NCBI GenBank assembly: GCA_947179485.1
Contig: OX359245.1
Coordinates: 47,975,067-48,039,066 of the forward strand
DNA from: Allacma fusca
Lineage: Eukaryota > Arthropoda > Collembola > Symphypleona > Sminthuridae
Length of the DNA: 64,000 nt
Reading direction: 5' to 3'
Position numbers and translations under genes: made by a program. How positions within the stretch are numbered: position 1 is the stretch's first letter; every line of letters begins with the position of its first letter. The notes beneath the pieces are model-generated. The model worked only from the letters and a program-made list of their open reading frames with translations. It was not told the DNA's origin and made no database searches. Shown here in pieces: positions 12,711 to 22,689 of this stretch.

Positions 12711-13285
12711 GGGCACTAACTAGTTTTGCATAACTAGTGTAGTAAAGCAGTGTATTGAAACATATTTTGATGTGCTTGTAAAAATAAAGCATTGTATTGA
12801 AACAATTATCATATCCCGTAAAGCACAGTACAGGAAAAGTTATCTGTACAAAAAAAGCACTAGAGTATGGTATTGATGAATCAAAGTCCAACCACTGATG
12901 TAGTGAGTACGTACAAAGCACAATAAATATCCAGGTTTGACAATTCTATAAATCCAAGTTTAATTTTTTGCTGTTAGGCCATTCTTTTTCAAAATGGTTT
13001 GTTTTTAATTTTCTTTAATGTCAAAACACTGCAATAAGATTCCCCGGAGTGGATTTTCAAATTAAATTTGTAGCTAAAGTTCTTCTTTCTGGCAAAATGT
13101 TCTACAATTATTATTGAATTGCTTCAAAATATTTTCAGAGATCAGAAACTATCTAGGAAAAAAGTATAAGATCGCAAACACTCCTTAACTTTCCTCCTGG
13201 AAATGAATTTCCTAAACATTGTCCTCCGTGCTTATTGGTCATGACCGGAATTCTCAATCTATGCATACATAATGTGTTATTAAAA

Positions 13286-14270
13286 GGAGTTACGAGAAAA
13301 CTCCGCCGGGGATTTTTACGCGGAGATATTTACGCAGAGAAAACTCCGCGGGAGATTATTACGCCCGGGTGGAGATTATTACGCGGAGATTCTTACGCGG
13401 AGGAAATTCCGCCGGAGATTTTTACGCCACGTGAGAGAAATTTAAGCGGAGATAATTCCTTCGGAGATTATTAATATTTTCTGTAGAATATTGTGAGACA
13501 CTGCCAGTACGAATTGCGCCAGTGAATTCTTTAAATTCATAATGCTAACCATAATGATTGGGCACCACTATAAGTATATGTCATGAAGATGAGATGGTCA
13601 AAGATGAGGTGATTTCAACAAATTAAATTTCAGTCCAGGGCTGCATTTATTGACTCGTTATTTTCTATACATATTGTCATTGATTAACGCAAATCAATAA
13701 ATGCAGTACAACGATGACAAATGCATGAAACCAGCAGAGCAGATTCTTAATAAATAAAACAATTTGTCACTCTTCCCAGCAGCATAATTCACAATGTCTT
13801 CGTCTAGTGCTTTGTGGATGCTGTCATTATGCTTTAATGCTGTTGTATGTTACCAAGTGCATTTTAAGACTACTGTTTTGAAAAAAAAACACTTGTATAA
13901 GAATAAAAATCATGTTTTACAGATAATTACTCCGCGTAAAAATCTCGTGCCGAATTTTCTCTCACTTGGCATTTCAGAATTCGCTAGCACAATTTGTACT
14001 GACAGTGTCTCACAATATTCTACTGAAATATTACCCTTGGCATCTAAATTGTTTTTTTCCGGATGTAGTTTAAAATGCAGCATAATAATCTTCGAAGGAA
14101 TTTTCTCCATGTAATCTTCTCTCACGTGGCGTAAAAATCTCCGGCGGAATTTTCTCCGCGTAAGAATCCCCGCGTAATAATCTCCGCCCGGGCGTAAGAA
14201 TCTCCCGCGGAGTTTTCGCGGCGTACAAATCTCGGCGTAAAAATCCCCAGCGGAGTTTTCTCCGAACACG
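13286..14270. mobile_element. Foldback-like TIR element, GGAGATTATTACGC arrays
   Basis: A 985-bp element flanked by a perfect 8-bp duplication, TATTAAAA, at 13278-13285 and 14271-14278. Its arms are long imperfect inverted repeats (about 13286-13535 and 13970-14270). Each is built of repeated GGAGATTATTACGC-like words at its outer half and a unique inner block ('attgtgagacactg'). The extreme ends read GGAGTTACGAGAAAACTCCG and CGTGTTCGGAGAAAACTCCG. The loop (13540-13965) has no credible gene. Termini and 8-bp duplication suggest a hAT-derived foldback MITE. Confidence 0.88.
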
Positions 14271-14668
14271 TATTAAAATACCAATAAAATAATTGGCTCA
14301 ATGCTTTTGTTGAAATAATATTTGCTGGAACTCGTTCATTTTGGATTTTAATTGACCATTTTAAGTTGCGTAAGGATTTAGAATGAAATCGTTTCTAATT
14401 CTACTAAATTTGTAATTTTATCATTTTATTTCAAAACATCCTGTACTACACATTAAAAGATATACGATATCTTATTATGAACAGTTTGCATAACATTGTT
14501 AATTGTTTCAACCGGCGTGACAGTTTTTAATTTTTTAGAAGTATTCATTCCTTACTTTATTTTTCGAGTCCTCTCTTGTCAATTCCTTTTTAATCGGGTT
14601 TTCAAATTGAAGCTTACATTTCTGTTCGGAAATCGCCCTCCATTTTTAGAAAATTTACTGCAATACGC

Positions 14669-15073
14669 CAGGGTCGGATTTTTGTAAATCTCCCTGGAAG
14701 ATTATTTCTGAATTACCCTGCTGAATATTATCTCCTTGCTGGTAGGTCCTGAACGATTTCAAAAATTCCTGCTGAAATAAACGTCTACGATTTTCAAAAT
14801 CCCTGTTTCCAAAAATAATCCCTTACAAGACGTGAAATCCTCACCAAATTTGGCCAATCAAGCCAAAAATCCTTGTTTGCTTAACAAATTTCCCTGAATT
14901 CCGTCACAAAACAAAAAAATTCATGAAACATGAAAATTCTTGCCAAAAAAGATAAACGATTTTCAAAATCCCTGTTCGTAAAAATAAATCCCTTCCCTTT
15001 GAGATTTTCCCTGCCAGAAATATTTTTTCCCTGAGAAGATTCTTCCCGTCTTCCTACAAAAATCCGACCCCTG
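14669..15073. mobile_element. hAT-type MITE, CAGGGTCGG ends
   Basis: A 405-bp element with inverted ends CAGGGTCGGATTTTTGTA and CAGGGGTCGGATTTTTGTA (one-base indel) and a perfect 8-bp duplication, CAATACGC (14661-14668, 15074-15081). The interior is rich in AAATCCCTG and its variants. No gene. It lies in repeat family A, whose empty site is at about 19520. Confidence 0.9.
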
Positions 15074-15344
15074 CAATACGCGTATGCGGGTCTTTTTAAC
15101 ATGATGACCCTGGTAGTAACTCTCTAGATAGCCCAGTAAACGCCCTACAAATAAATGTCAGGTCAGAAAATTTTTTAAGCAAAATTTAAACTTCAATAAC
15201 AAGCTTTAACATGTTGGATATGAATAAGTATTGTGGCGTAGAGGCTTAATTGTTTAAATAGTGCTCCTGTTTTACTTCATGTTATTTTTCGGATTCAAAA
15301 CTTTTAAGTCTGAAGTTATTTCCAGATAAAAACGAAATCCCTGG

Positions 15345-15985
15345 TGGGGAATTGTAAAACTACTTTCTTGCTATAATTACTGCTAAAACAATCTGGTGCA
15401 CCTTTATGCGTTGTTACGGCAAAATACATTTAGTGGCGTCAAAACACAAATTAAATAAAAAAATTCAACACGTTCAAGTCGTCGGATTTTGTGTACAAAA
15501 TGTGCCACTCCGTTCTAAATATTTCTGAGGTAAAACGTTTTAAAATTGTTTACAATTTAAAATATAGTTCATTTATTTTGCAGGGAACATATATAATATC
15601 TCTAGAGTAAACAAACTGTTGCTAAAACGGTTTGCTGTAATTCTTTCAGAATTCGGATTTGTCGGCATTTGAATTAAAATCGGGGTAGAAGGGAAATTTC
15701 TGGGAGCAAGTTGAAATCCTGCTGAATAAATTATTATAAACGGGAAATAATTTTGAGTCACCTTATATTTAAATATCTTGTAATATATGTAAATGTAGGA
15801 TTTTTAAGTGTTCAACATTTAATTTCTTTTAGGAGTATCCACTGGCTTTAATGGCAACTAAACTATGTATTTTTACAAATATTTTAGTTTCTTATTAAGT
15901 TTGAACAGTAAAGACGCCTCTTAAGGCAGAAATAATGCCAATGGAGATTAGGAATTCATGGCACAATCTTACCGTAAATAATCTT
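15345..15985 (-). repeat. Repeat family D/G, inverted copy
   Basis: The reverse complement matches 52130-52990 and 56980-57183 plus 58512-59040. It includes TTTTGACGCCACTAAATG (read on the minus strand near 15425-15443), the CTTAAAAATCCTACA block near 15795-15810 and the TGGCATTATTTCTGCC block near 15930-15945. No reading frame. The adjoining 15116-15344 shows nothing further. Confidence 0.7.
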
Positions 15986-16039
15986 AAGTTTATTTGAATA
16001 TTACAAATTGTTTAGAATTTCAATTTACTGCATTTTTGT

Positions 16040-18680
16040 ATTCGTATAAAACAAGTAAATACAAATTGGTTCTAACGCGCTCAGCTGAACTACAATTTAA
16101 AATGAACCAATTTTTCCACACATTTACTGAGGCAGGGTTGAAAACACCCTATCTTGCATAGGGTGTACTGACATGTATGTATAGCCATGTCTCCAAATGT
16201 GCAAAATCCAACGAAACAGATATGTGTAACTACCCGGGGGCGACCAAATTTTTCCCAGCCTTAATTGGGACAGGACATTTTCTTTTGCTATGGCATGCAC
16301 ATAAACACTAACATTCCTCTATTTAAATGTGTGGAGCGAAGTTAATGCATCCTAAAAAGAAGACAGTACTTCTTATCCTACCACAAAAAATCAAATGGAC
16401 CTACATACATATGTATGTTCGCGTATATTTTAAATTTGGAATATCTATTCTTTCCCTGTTTCCCGTGATTTTACTCGGCTAGTTTTTTGCCCCCTATTTC
16501 CCTACACGGATATCAGAAAAATCTTCTGCATCCGATGGGTAGGCCCATTTTCAGGTCTATAAATAGTACAGGTCTTTGCTGTCAATCTTATCCGTGGAAT
16601 TAGGAAGTCAGGGGTCGATTTGAAATTTAATATGCTCGACAAAACTCTCGTTGGAATCTTCCAATTAAATCATGAAACTCAAATTTAAACAATAATTTCG
16701 TAATTAAAGCAGTTTAGAATTATTTCGTTCCAAGTCTACCTTCACAATAAACGTTGTATTTAAAGGGAGCCGACTACAAGATTATAGAATATATAATTTC
16801 GAATTACCTAAGTAAATTGTTAACTTGAGGGGGTATTTGCAAAAACATAGCAAGCAATTAAATAATAATTATTTATGCATTTTTTTAGTAAAATCATTTA
16901 TCAACAAATACATTATTTCAAGAATCAATATAGAAGAATATTTGGTGGGAAATTGAGGGAAATGAATATTTTTACCGCGGTGCCCGTATAATTACTTAAG
17001 ACTATAGGATGAGAGGAAGCTGTTAATTAGTCCTATGCTGGAAATTTCCTATTTTTAAATCCAGAGCTATGCAGTATTTTCAAATACGTATTTTCAGACC
17101 ACAAAGTATTTTTTATTTTGTATTTTAAAGTTAGCAATCAGTGGGCAAGTATTTTGTACTTAGTATTTTAAGGTCCTGCAAGTACAAAAGTATTTTGTAT
17201 TTGCTTACTTTCAAGGGCCTGGAAAATGTATTTCAAATAAAGTTTTTAGCTCAAAATACTTTTCACCAGCACGATTACAACTTTGACATTGTTTGTAGTT
17301 TGCATGATGTTCAATATCTGTGACAATTCCATTTTAGCAATGCAATAGCATACGATGGAATGAATCCTTTTTACTTTATACGTCAAACTTGTTGAGGTTC
17401 TCCATATCCAGTATTACATACCGTCACTGAACGGGCAAAATAGTATACTATGCTCTCTTGTGCTTTTGAACATCACTTAGCCCACTTTGCCTCTTTAACA
17501 ACAATATTTAAGCTCCGTCGAAGGCACTCAATTTAATTTTCAGAAACTTACTCAGATGCTAAAAATATCATAATAATCTACTTTACTTAATAAACATTCA
17601 AAATAACTGATTATCGTTAGTCAATGTAATTATAATTAATGGACTGACAAATTCAACAAACGTTGAATCAGTTGTTACTAAACCATTTTTATATGCTGTC
17701 CTTGAAGTGATTAGTTATCTAATTAATTTGTAAAATATTGATTTTTAAAGCTGCTTGAGTCCCATAAACTGAGAATAGTGAGCATTATTTGGGTATTTTA
17801 AGAAACGTATTGTATTAAAATACAGTATTTTGTATTTGAGTATTTTAAACTACCGACCATGTATTGTATTTTTATTTGTATTTTAGTAATGTGCCTTGAG
17901 GTATTTTACATTGTATTTTGTATTTTCTATATTTTACTTCAGGTATTTTATTTTGTATTTTTTAATCTAAGACCAAGCATTTTGCATAGCTCTGTTTAAA
18001 TCTATGCTCCAGAATTTTGGTCTTCTATACATAACGAAAGTATTTGGGGACAACAGAATTGTAACAACTACCGTAATGTTTGCTCTGCCTGGAAAGTTTT
18101 GATCACACCATTTTCCACTTGGTTTTCTCAAAATGTTGGTGTTATCTGGCGTTCACACGGTGCCATAGTACATAGGAATCATTAACTGGCGTTCAAGTAA
18201 CGCTATTGTCTTTCATTTAAATGGGCGCCAGTTCAATTTTCAAAAATGTATTTGTCGTAATTCAAACTCACGTCACCCCAGAATAATTGAAAGGAATAAC
18301 ATTTCGATGTATTCATTGATTTTTGAATATAAGTATCTTTAGTGTTCAAATATTTCCAGAAGTACAAAATATTTAAGAAAATCTTCCTCCACTTTGTCTC
18401 AAACACTAGTTTAAAATCCGTTCCTCAACTTTAAATTGCATTTTGAAATGAAATTTTGCATTAAAATTTCAAACTTTGAACTGCTTGCATTTAAGCAAAC
18501 ATTTGAAACTAAATTAGTTTAATTTTTCTAATTCAAAGGTACAGTGTTTCTAATGTTTGTTATTACAATTTTAAGTTCCTCGTTGTAATTCACATTATGA
18601 GTGGAAGATCGCTCATCAAAAATTTAAAGTCGTTCACAGATATAGAAAATAGTGGGTTCTGTCAATAGTTTTATTATTTT
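16040..18680 (+). repeat. Repeat family B, long copy interrupted at 17062
   Basis: About 1.7 kb of this sequence (excluding the insertion at 17062-17994) matches 54100-55920 in reverse orientation across its length. Landmarks are 'tagggaaatagggggc' near 16495, GTGTGGAGCGAAGTTAATGC at 16329-16348, TACCGCGGTGCCC at 16973-16985, AACTGGCGTTCAAGTAACGC at 18184-18203 and the 'tatagaaaatagtgggttctgtc' block near 18640. It has no long reading frame. A short hairpin at 16145-16170 (ACACCCTAT/ATAGGGTGT) is present only in this copy. Confidence 0.8.
17062..17994. mobile_element. hAT-type MITE with AAAATACAAAGTATTT arrays
   Basis: A 933-bp element with perfect 12-bp inverted ends, CAGAGCTATGCA, and a perfect 8-bp duplication, TTTAAATC (17054-17061, 17995-18002). 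Both ends (17075-17235, 17805-17980) are filled with variants of AAAATACAAAGTATTTTG. The centre (17240-17800) is AT-rich and non-coding. It interrupts repeat family B; copies near 1100 and 54800 lack it. Confidence 0.92.
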
Positions 18681-18899
18681 TATTATGATAATAATTTAGA
18701 ATTATATAATTAATTTAAATAGCAAATACAGTACATAATGCCTCTGTATGTACCTCAGATAAAAAAATTTAATTTCTGTGTCACCAGTCGGGAAATAAAT
18801 TATTGCCGTTGAATCTAAATATGTTTCTGCCTGACTTAATTTTTGTTTTTCTGTAAAGCTGTTTTCTCTGCTAGCATTCCCTTCATATTGACCCAATTA

Positions 18900-19549
18900 A
18901 ATTTTCCCTGTGATTACATTTACATTACAGAGTGACAAGATACTTCTTGTTTTGTACTGCTTCAAAATATTTTTAGAGACCAGAGATCATTTATTTAAAA
19001 AAAAATGCAAGATCACAAACACTCCTTCAAACAACTTTCCTCCTGTAAATGAATTTCATCAACATTGTCCTCCGTGCTTATTGATCATGTACAAAATTCT
19101 CAATCTATGCATAATATGTTATTAAAATACCAACACAATAATTAGTTCAATGTTTTTGTTGAAATAATATTTGCTCTAACTCGTTCATTTTGAATTTTAA
19201 CTGACAAGTTTAACTTGGGTAAGGATTTAAAATGAAATAATTTCTAATACTAATTTTGAAATTTCTGTTTTTGAAATTTTTGTCTAGTTTTATTTCAGAA
19301 CATCCTATTTACGCATTGAATATTTAACCACAAGTACTCATGCAAAAATACGATGACATGTTAATTCTTTCAACCGGCGTGACAGTTTCTAATTTTTAAA
19401 AATGATTCATTCCCTAATTCATTTTTCGAGTTAAATTTGTCAATTCCATTTTAGTCGGGTTTCAAATTGAAGCTCACAATTCAGTTAAGGAAATCACCCT
19501 CCATTTCTAGAAAATTTGCTGCAATACACGTATGCTGGTCTAATGTCAT
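18900..19549 (+). repeat. Repeat family A, copy 2
   Basis: Uninterrupted counterpart of the family A pieces at 13120-15115. Contains CAACCGGCGTGACAGTTT at 19371-19388. It is cut by the TIR element at 19550 and resumes at 20692. The preceding 18681-18899 shows nothing. Confidence 0.82.
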
Positions 19550-20691
19550 TAGGGTATGTCGATTTGAAAATGCCCGGCATTTTGGGCAACTGGCCCGCAC
19601 AAAATGCCAGGGCATTTTGGGCAAGGGCATTTTGGGCATTTTCATCGAGGACAAATTGGGCATTTTGGTCAGAATCGTGGAATATAATAGAACAATCTAT
19701 ACAATTTGACAATGGATTTGAAAATTTCTTTGTAATTTTGGAGAAAAAGCATTCGAAATTATCTTGAAAATTTTATTCTGTATGTCATTATTTTGATGAA
19801 GTTAATTCAACCGGCGATGAAATACGTTTGGATACCATAGGTCATATTGAACATTACAATTTGTGAAACACCTGTACAGTACACGATACGGCTATAAAAT
19901 AAAATATTCTAGGACCTATTTTTCCAAACTGCAGATGGTGTAAAATGAACTTCCACCATCCTGAGAATATTCACATACCCCTATGCATGTATGCATATTA
20001 CTGTGATCAGAAATGTCTTTTCGCTTAAAATTTGAACCCATACGGTAATTGGTTTATACACCATAACACTACAAACAACAATATTTGGGGGACTTGTATG
20101 GAGGATGTATATTGGTTTCTACTGGAGCCATTTTTGGCTGACCGTTGCAAACTGCAGACAATATAGTGATGTAGAATAAAATGAGTATAAAATTCAGCTT
20201 CATCACCTATTTAAATTTTGACTGATCCATTACCACCAGATTTTTACTTTAGGAGTTCGTATTTCAAAAGAAAATAGTACTTCTGCCCGCCCGTCAGTGA
20301 CGCATATGTAAATTTATTTCATATTATTGTTTACATGGCAATTTATTTTCATAGGAATGATAAATGTTATCACCTCATGTCAATGAAATTAAATTGATTT
20401 GACTGTTTTTGCCATTAAAATATAAGCGAAGAAGCGAATAACCAGACACTCACATTTGTAACTTTTCCTTGGTGTGCGCTTTCATGCATTTGGAAGGATA
20501 TTCTGAATATATGCTAGTAATCCAATTATGGTGCCGTGAAAATGCCCAACTTGCCCTGCCCAAAATGCCCAAAATCAGGGCATTTTCAAAAGCTGCCCAC
20601 ATGCCCCATTTTTGGGCATGTGGGCAGGCATTTTGGGCATTTTCAGCTGGGCGGGCAAATACTGCAGGGCATTTTCAATCGACATACCCTA
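19550..20691. mobile_element. hAT-type MITE with AAAATGCCC arrays, TAGGGTATG ends
   Basis: An 1142-bp element with ends TAGGGTATGTCGATTTGAAA and TAGGGTATGTCGATTGAAAA and a perfect 8-bp duplication, AATGTCAT (19542-19549, 20692-20699). Subterminal arrays of AAAATGCCC/GGGCATTTT lie at 19566-19670 and 20535-20680, in opposite orientation. The array word equals that of the 78-1032 element although the TIRs differ. The middle has an AACCGGCGATGAAAT block at 19808-19822. The frames across the arrays are artefacts of the repeats. Confidence 0.92.
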
Positions 20692-20984
20692 AATGTCATG
20701 TCCCTTCCATTGTATACGGTTTCGACCTGTATCAAGGAACATTGTATGATGCAAAACCTCGTTACGAAAAATAGTCCAATGGTAATACATAATATTAAGC
20801 GTTTTAATTTTGCGCCTAAATAATTCTATAAATTGTGAAAATGTTTTTACAAGTTATTATATGTTCGCATGTACATAATAAACATCTTTACTGATACAAT
20901 AAATTGCAATAAATGTGGTCCCATCAAAATGTCATATGCTTAGTCACATTATAAATACATTCTCCTATACATAAAATACTATAG

Positions 20985-21430
20985 CATATGCCAATAGCCA
21001 TACAAGGATGTGAGACGGAAGCCGCCATAAGTTCATTTTTTAAAGTATTATTTTCTAATAAATACTCCAAACCGAGAGTAACGCAAAAGTAACACCCAAA
21101 AGGTTAAATATTCAGATGTGGTCTATGTCGATAATTTTCATTAAAAAAAAATATTTGGACGTCTCGACAAATACTCCCATAATCTGAGCGTTCGTTCTAA
21201 GGTAAAAAACAAGTCCCACAGGGACTGTAAATTTGTTCCTAATACTGTGACTGTAAATGTCAAGCTGTTAATCTGCCATCTCTTGGGACAACTTGATTTC
21301 ACCGATAATTAATTAAAAAACAGTAAAAATGACTAACAATTTCCGACTGAATTTTGGGGGGATATTCAAACACATGGACAAATATTCCCACGCTCTGAGC
21401 GTTGGGTCTAGAGTAGAAAACAAAGGCTTG
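20985..21430 (-). repeat. Repeat family C, inverted copy, with a partial tandem
   Basis: 20985-21140 is the reverse complement of 2425-2580 (GCCGCCATAAGTTC, TACTCCAAACCGAG, CAGATGTGGTCTATGTCG). The segments at 21150-21235 and 21355-21440 resemble each other (ATTCCCAC/ATACTCCCAT ... CTGAGCGTT), a diverged tandem pair. No gene. Confidence 0.6.
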
Positions 21431-21514
21431 TTTTTTTTAATTTGGTGTAATACAGCTCCCTGTGGCATGTTACTCTGACTTTGCACATCTATGCATGTAC
21501 ATATGTGCATGACG

Positions 21515-21800
21515 TCCTATACAGTCAGTCACTCTTGTGTATTACGATTAGTGACCATTCAGTCAGTCAGTCGTTCTTCGTGACATTTTTGAATCAGGGC
21601 ACTTGTGGCACAACCCTTAATATTATTGTTGTGTACCTATTTTTCGCTACAATATAAAACCTTTTAAGAGGTAATGTTAACCCGACTATAAAATATTTGA
21701 ACCGGCGTGGAATCTCTGAGTTTAAAATACGTATAATTGCTATTTTCAATTGGATTTTAAAATGCATTTTACACTCAAATTTTAACATCAAAATTATCAC
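21515..21800. repeat. CAGTCAGT fragment and an inverted piece of family E
   Basis: 21518-21575 holds runs of CAGTCAGTC like those at the left end of the ZBED hAT element at 25526, so it is probably a transposon end fragment. 21690-21800 is the reverse complement of 41510-41625 (family E), including TTTGAACCGGCGTGGAATCT. Confidence 0.55.
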
Positions 21801-21954
21801 TGTTTATTAAAATTGTTCGACTTAATTTTATAGCAACATTCAACAGCTTCGATCTTCGCTACATACAACAACGTGGTAAAGGCACTTTAATGTTATTGTT
21901 ATTTTCGTTACCAGATTCGACTTTTAATGCAGATGTCTCCCGACAAGGAAACTA

Positions 21955-22623
21955 CAGTAAAACTTGTCTATAGTGGTTTCTCTAGGGGAAAGAAAATTTG
22001 ACTTTTATTAACAGGGACCATTGTGCCGGATATAGTGGTCCTAACCACTATATACAGTTCGAATTAAATAATTCTTACGCACAATTAATGCATTAATACT
22101 TGCTCAGTATGCAATATTTTATTAGCAATTACACTTTAATAAAGTAATTACTAATTTTTGAATGCTTTAGACTTTTAATATTGTTCCTTACGAGAAATTC
22201 TTGAAGGAAATGTACACATTGGTGGGCCGTTACCCGTTACCCAAGACGTCATAATTGTAATTCCCTTTTAAATAACTTCGAAAACCAATCATACCGAACA
22301 CACTTAAGCACCACTCCAAGCCTCAACACAAGAAATGCGTGTTATGGAATGTGCATGACGTTTTTGAAGTTGTCTAACTTCGCGCGATTTAAATCTACAC
22401 TAATATTTATTCGGACCACTGTATGCAGAGTGGAAAGCCTGCATTTCTATACGAATGGTCAAAAATCCCAGACCATAATTGGCAGGGGACCACTATATAA
22501 AACACTATTATAAGCGGGGTGTACGTAATGTTAAAAGATAGGACTTATGGCGGGGAAACCGTACATGGGCCACAATGTGGAGGAAACCACTATATAGCCG
22601 GCCACTATATACAAGTTTTACTG
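21955..22623. mobile_element. Tc1/mariner (pogo-like) MITE, 669 bp
   Basis: Inverted ends CAGTAAAACTTGTCTATAGT and CAGTAAAACTTGTATATAGT (one mismatch), flanked by TA on both sides (21953-21954, 22624-22625). CACTATATA/TATAGTGGT words are repeated inside both ends. These termini are typical of pogo/Tigger derivatives. No transposase frame; non-autonomous. Confidence 0.85.
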
Positions 22624-22689
22624 TATTTTAAACTAAAATACTTTCTGCTAACTTTTAAAATCGCATGGAGTAAATTTCCAAGCAAATTG

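Larger units (their letters stand above)
7782..12718 (-). mobile_element. hAT transposon, near-complete, 4.9 kb
   Basis: The termini are TAGTGCCCCGCATGGGTAC (7782-7800) and its inverted partner (12700-12718, reading TAGTGCCCCTCACGGGTAC inward). They are flanked by a perfect 8-bp duplication, ACTAGTTT, at 7774-7781 and 12719-12726, the hAT hallmark. Inside are subterminal TACCTG/GGTACC arrays and one spliced transposase gene on the minus strand. The insertion splits an older TIR element. The exact duplication and intact splice sites point to a fairly recent insertion, although the gene has at least one nonsense codon. Confidence 0.93.
7107..12897. mobile_element. Outer TIR element split by a hAT insertion
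   Basis: The left end is CAGTGGTCGGACT (7107-7119) and the right end is AGTCCAACCACTG (12885-12897), an inverted pair with one mismatch. Both sides (7120-7773 and 12727-12884) are filled with the same cryptic motifs, GTACAG, GTAAAGCA and GTATTGATA. Without the inner insertion (7782-12718 plus one 8-bp duplication) the element would be about 850 bp and has no gene of its own. TIR type and size fit a hAT MITE. A GTAGTGA string lies directly left of the element and two bases beyond its right end, so the target duplication is suggestive only. Confidence 0.65.
13120..15115 (+). repeat. Repeat family A, copy 1, with two insertions
   Basis: The pieces 13120-13285, 14271-14668 and 15074-15115 together match the continuous copy at 18960-19549. 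Shared landmarks are CACTCCTT, CATTGTCCTCCGTGCTTATT, TTTGTTGAAATAATATTTGC, CAACCGGCGTGACAGTTT and TGCAATACRCGTATGC. The other copy therefore gives the empty sites for both TIR elements inserted here. Confidence 0.85.

Noticed and set aside
12386-12921. Two overlapping frames rich in Val/Pro/Gly/Tyr
   Set aside because: They are readings of the TACCTG subterminal array of the hAT element.
16140-16175. Hairpin ACACCCTAT...ATAGGGTGT as a terminator or riboswitch
   Set aside because: Eukaryotic repeat context; the related copy near 55780 lacks the hairpin, so it is a local variation.
19467-20823. Frames rich in Ala/Lys/Pro/Met with NA(Q/R)A repeats
   Set aside because: Produced by the AAAATGCCC arrays of the 19550 element.
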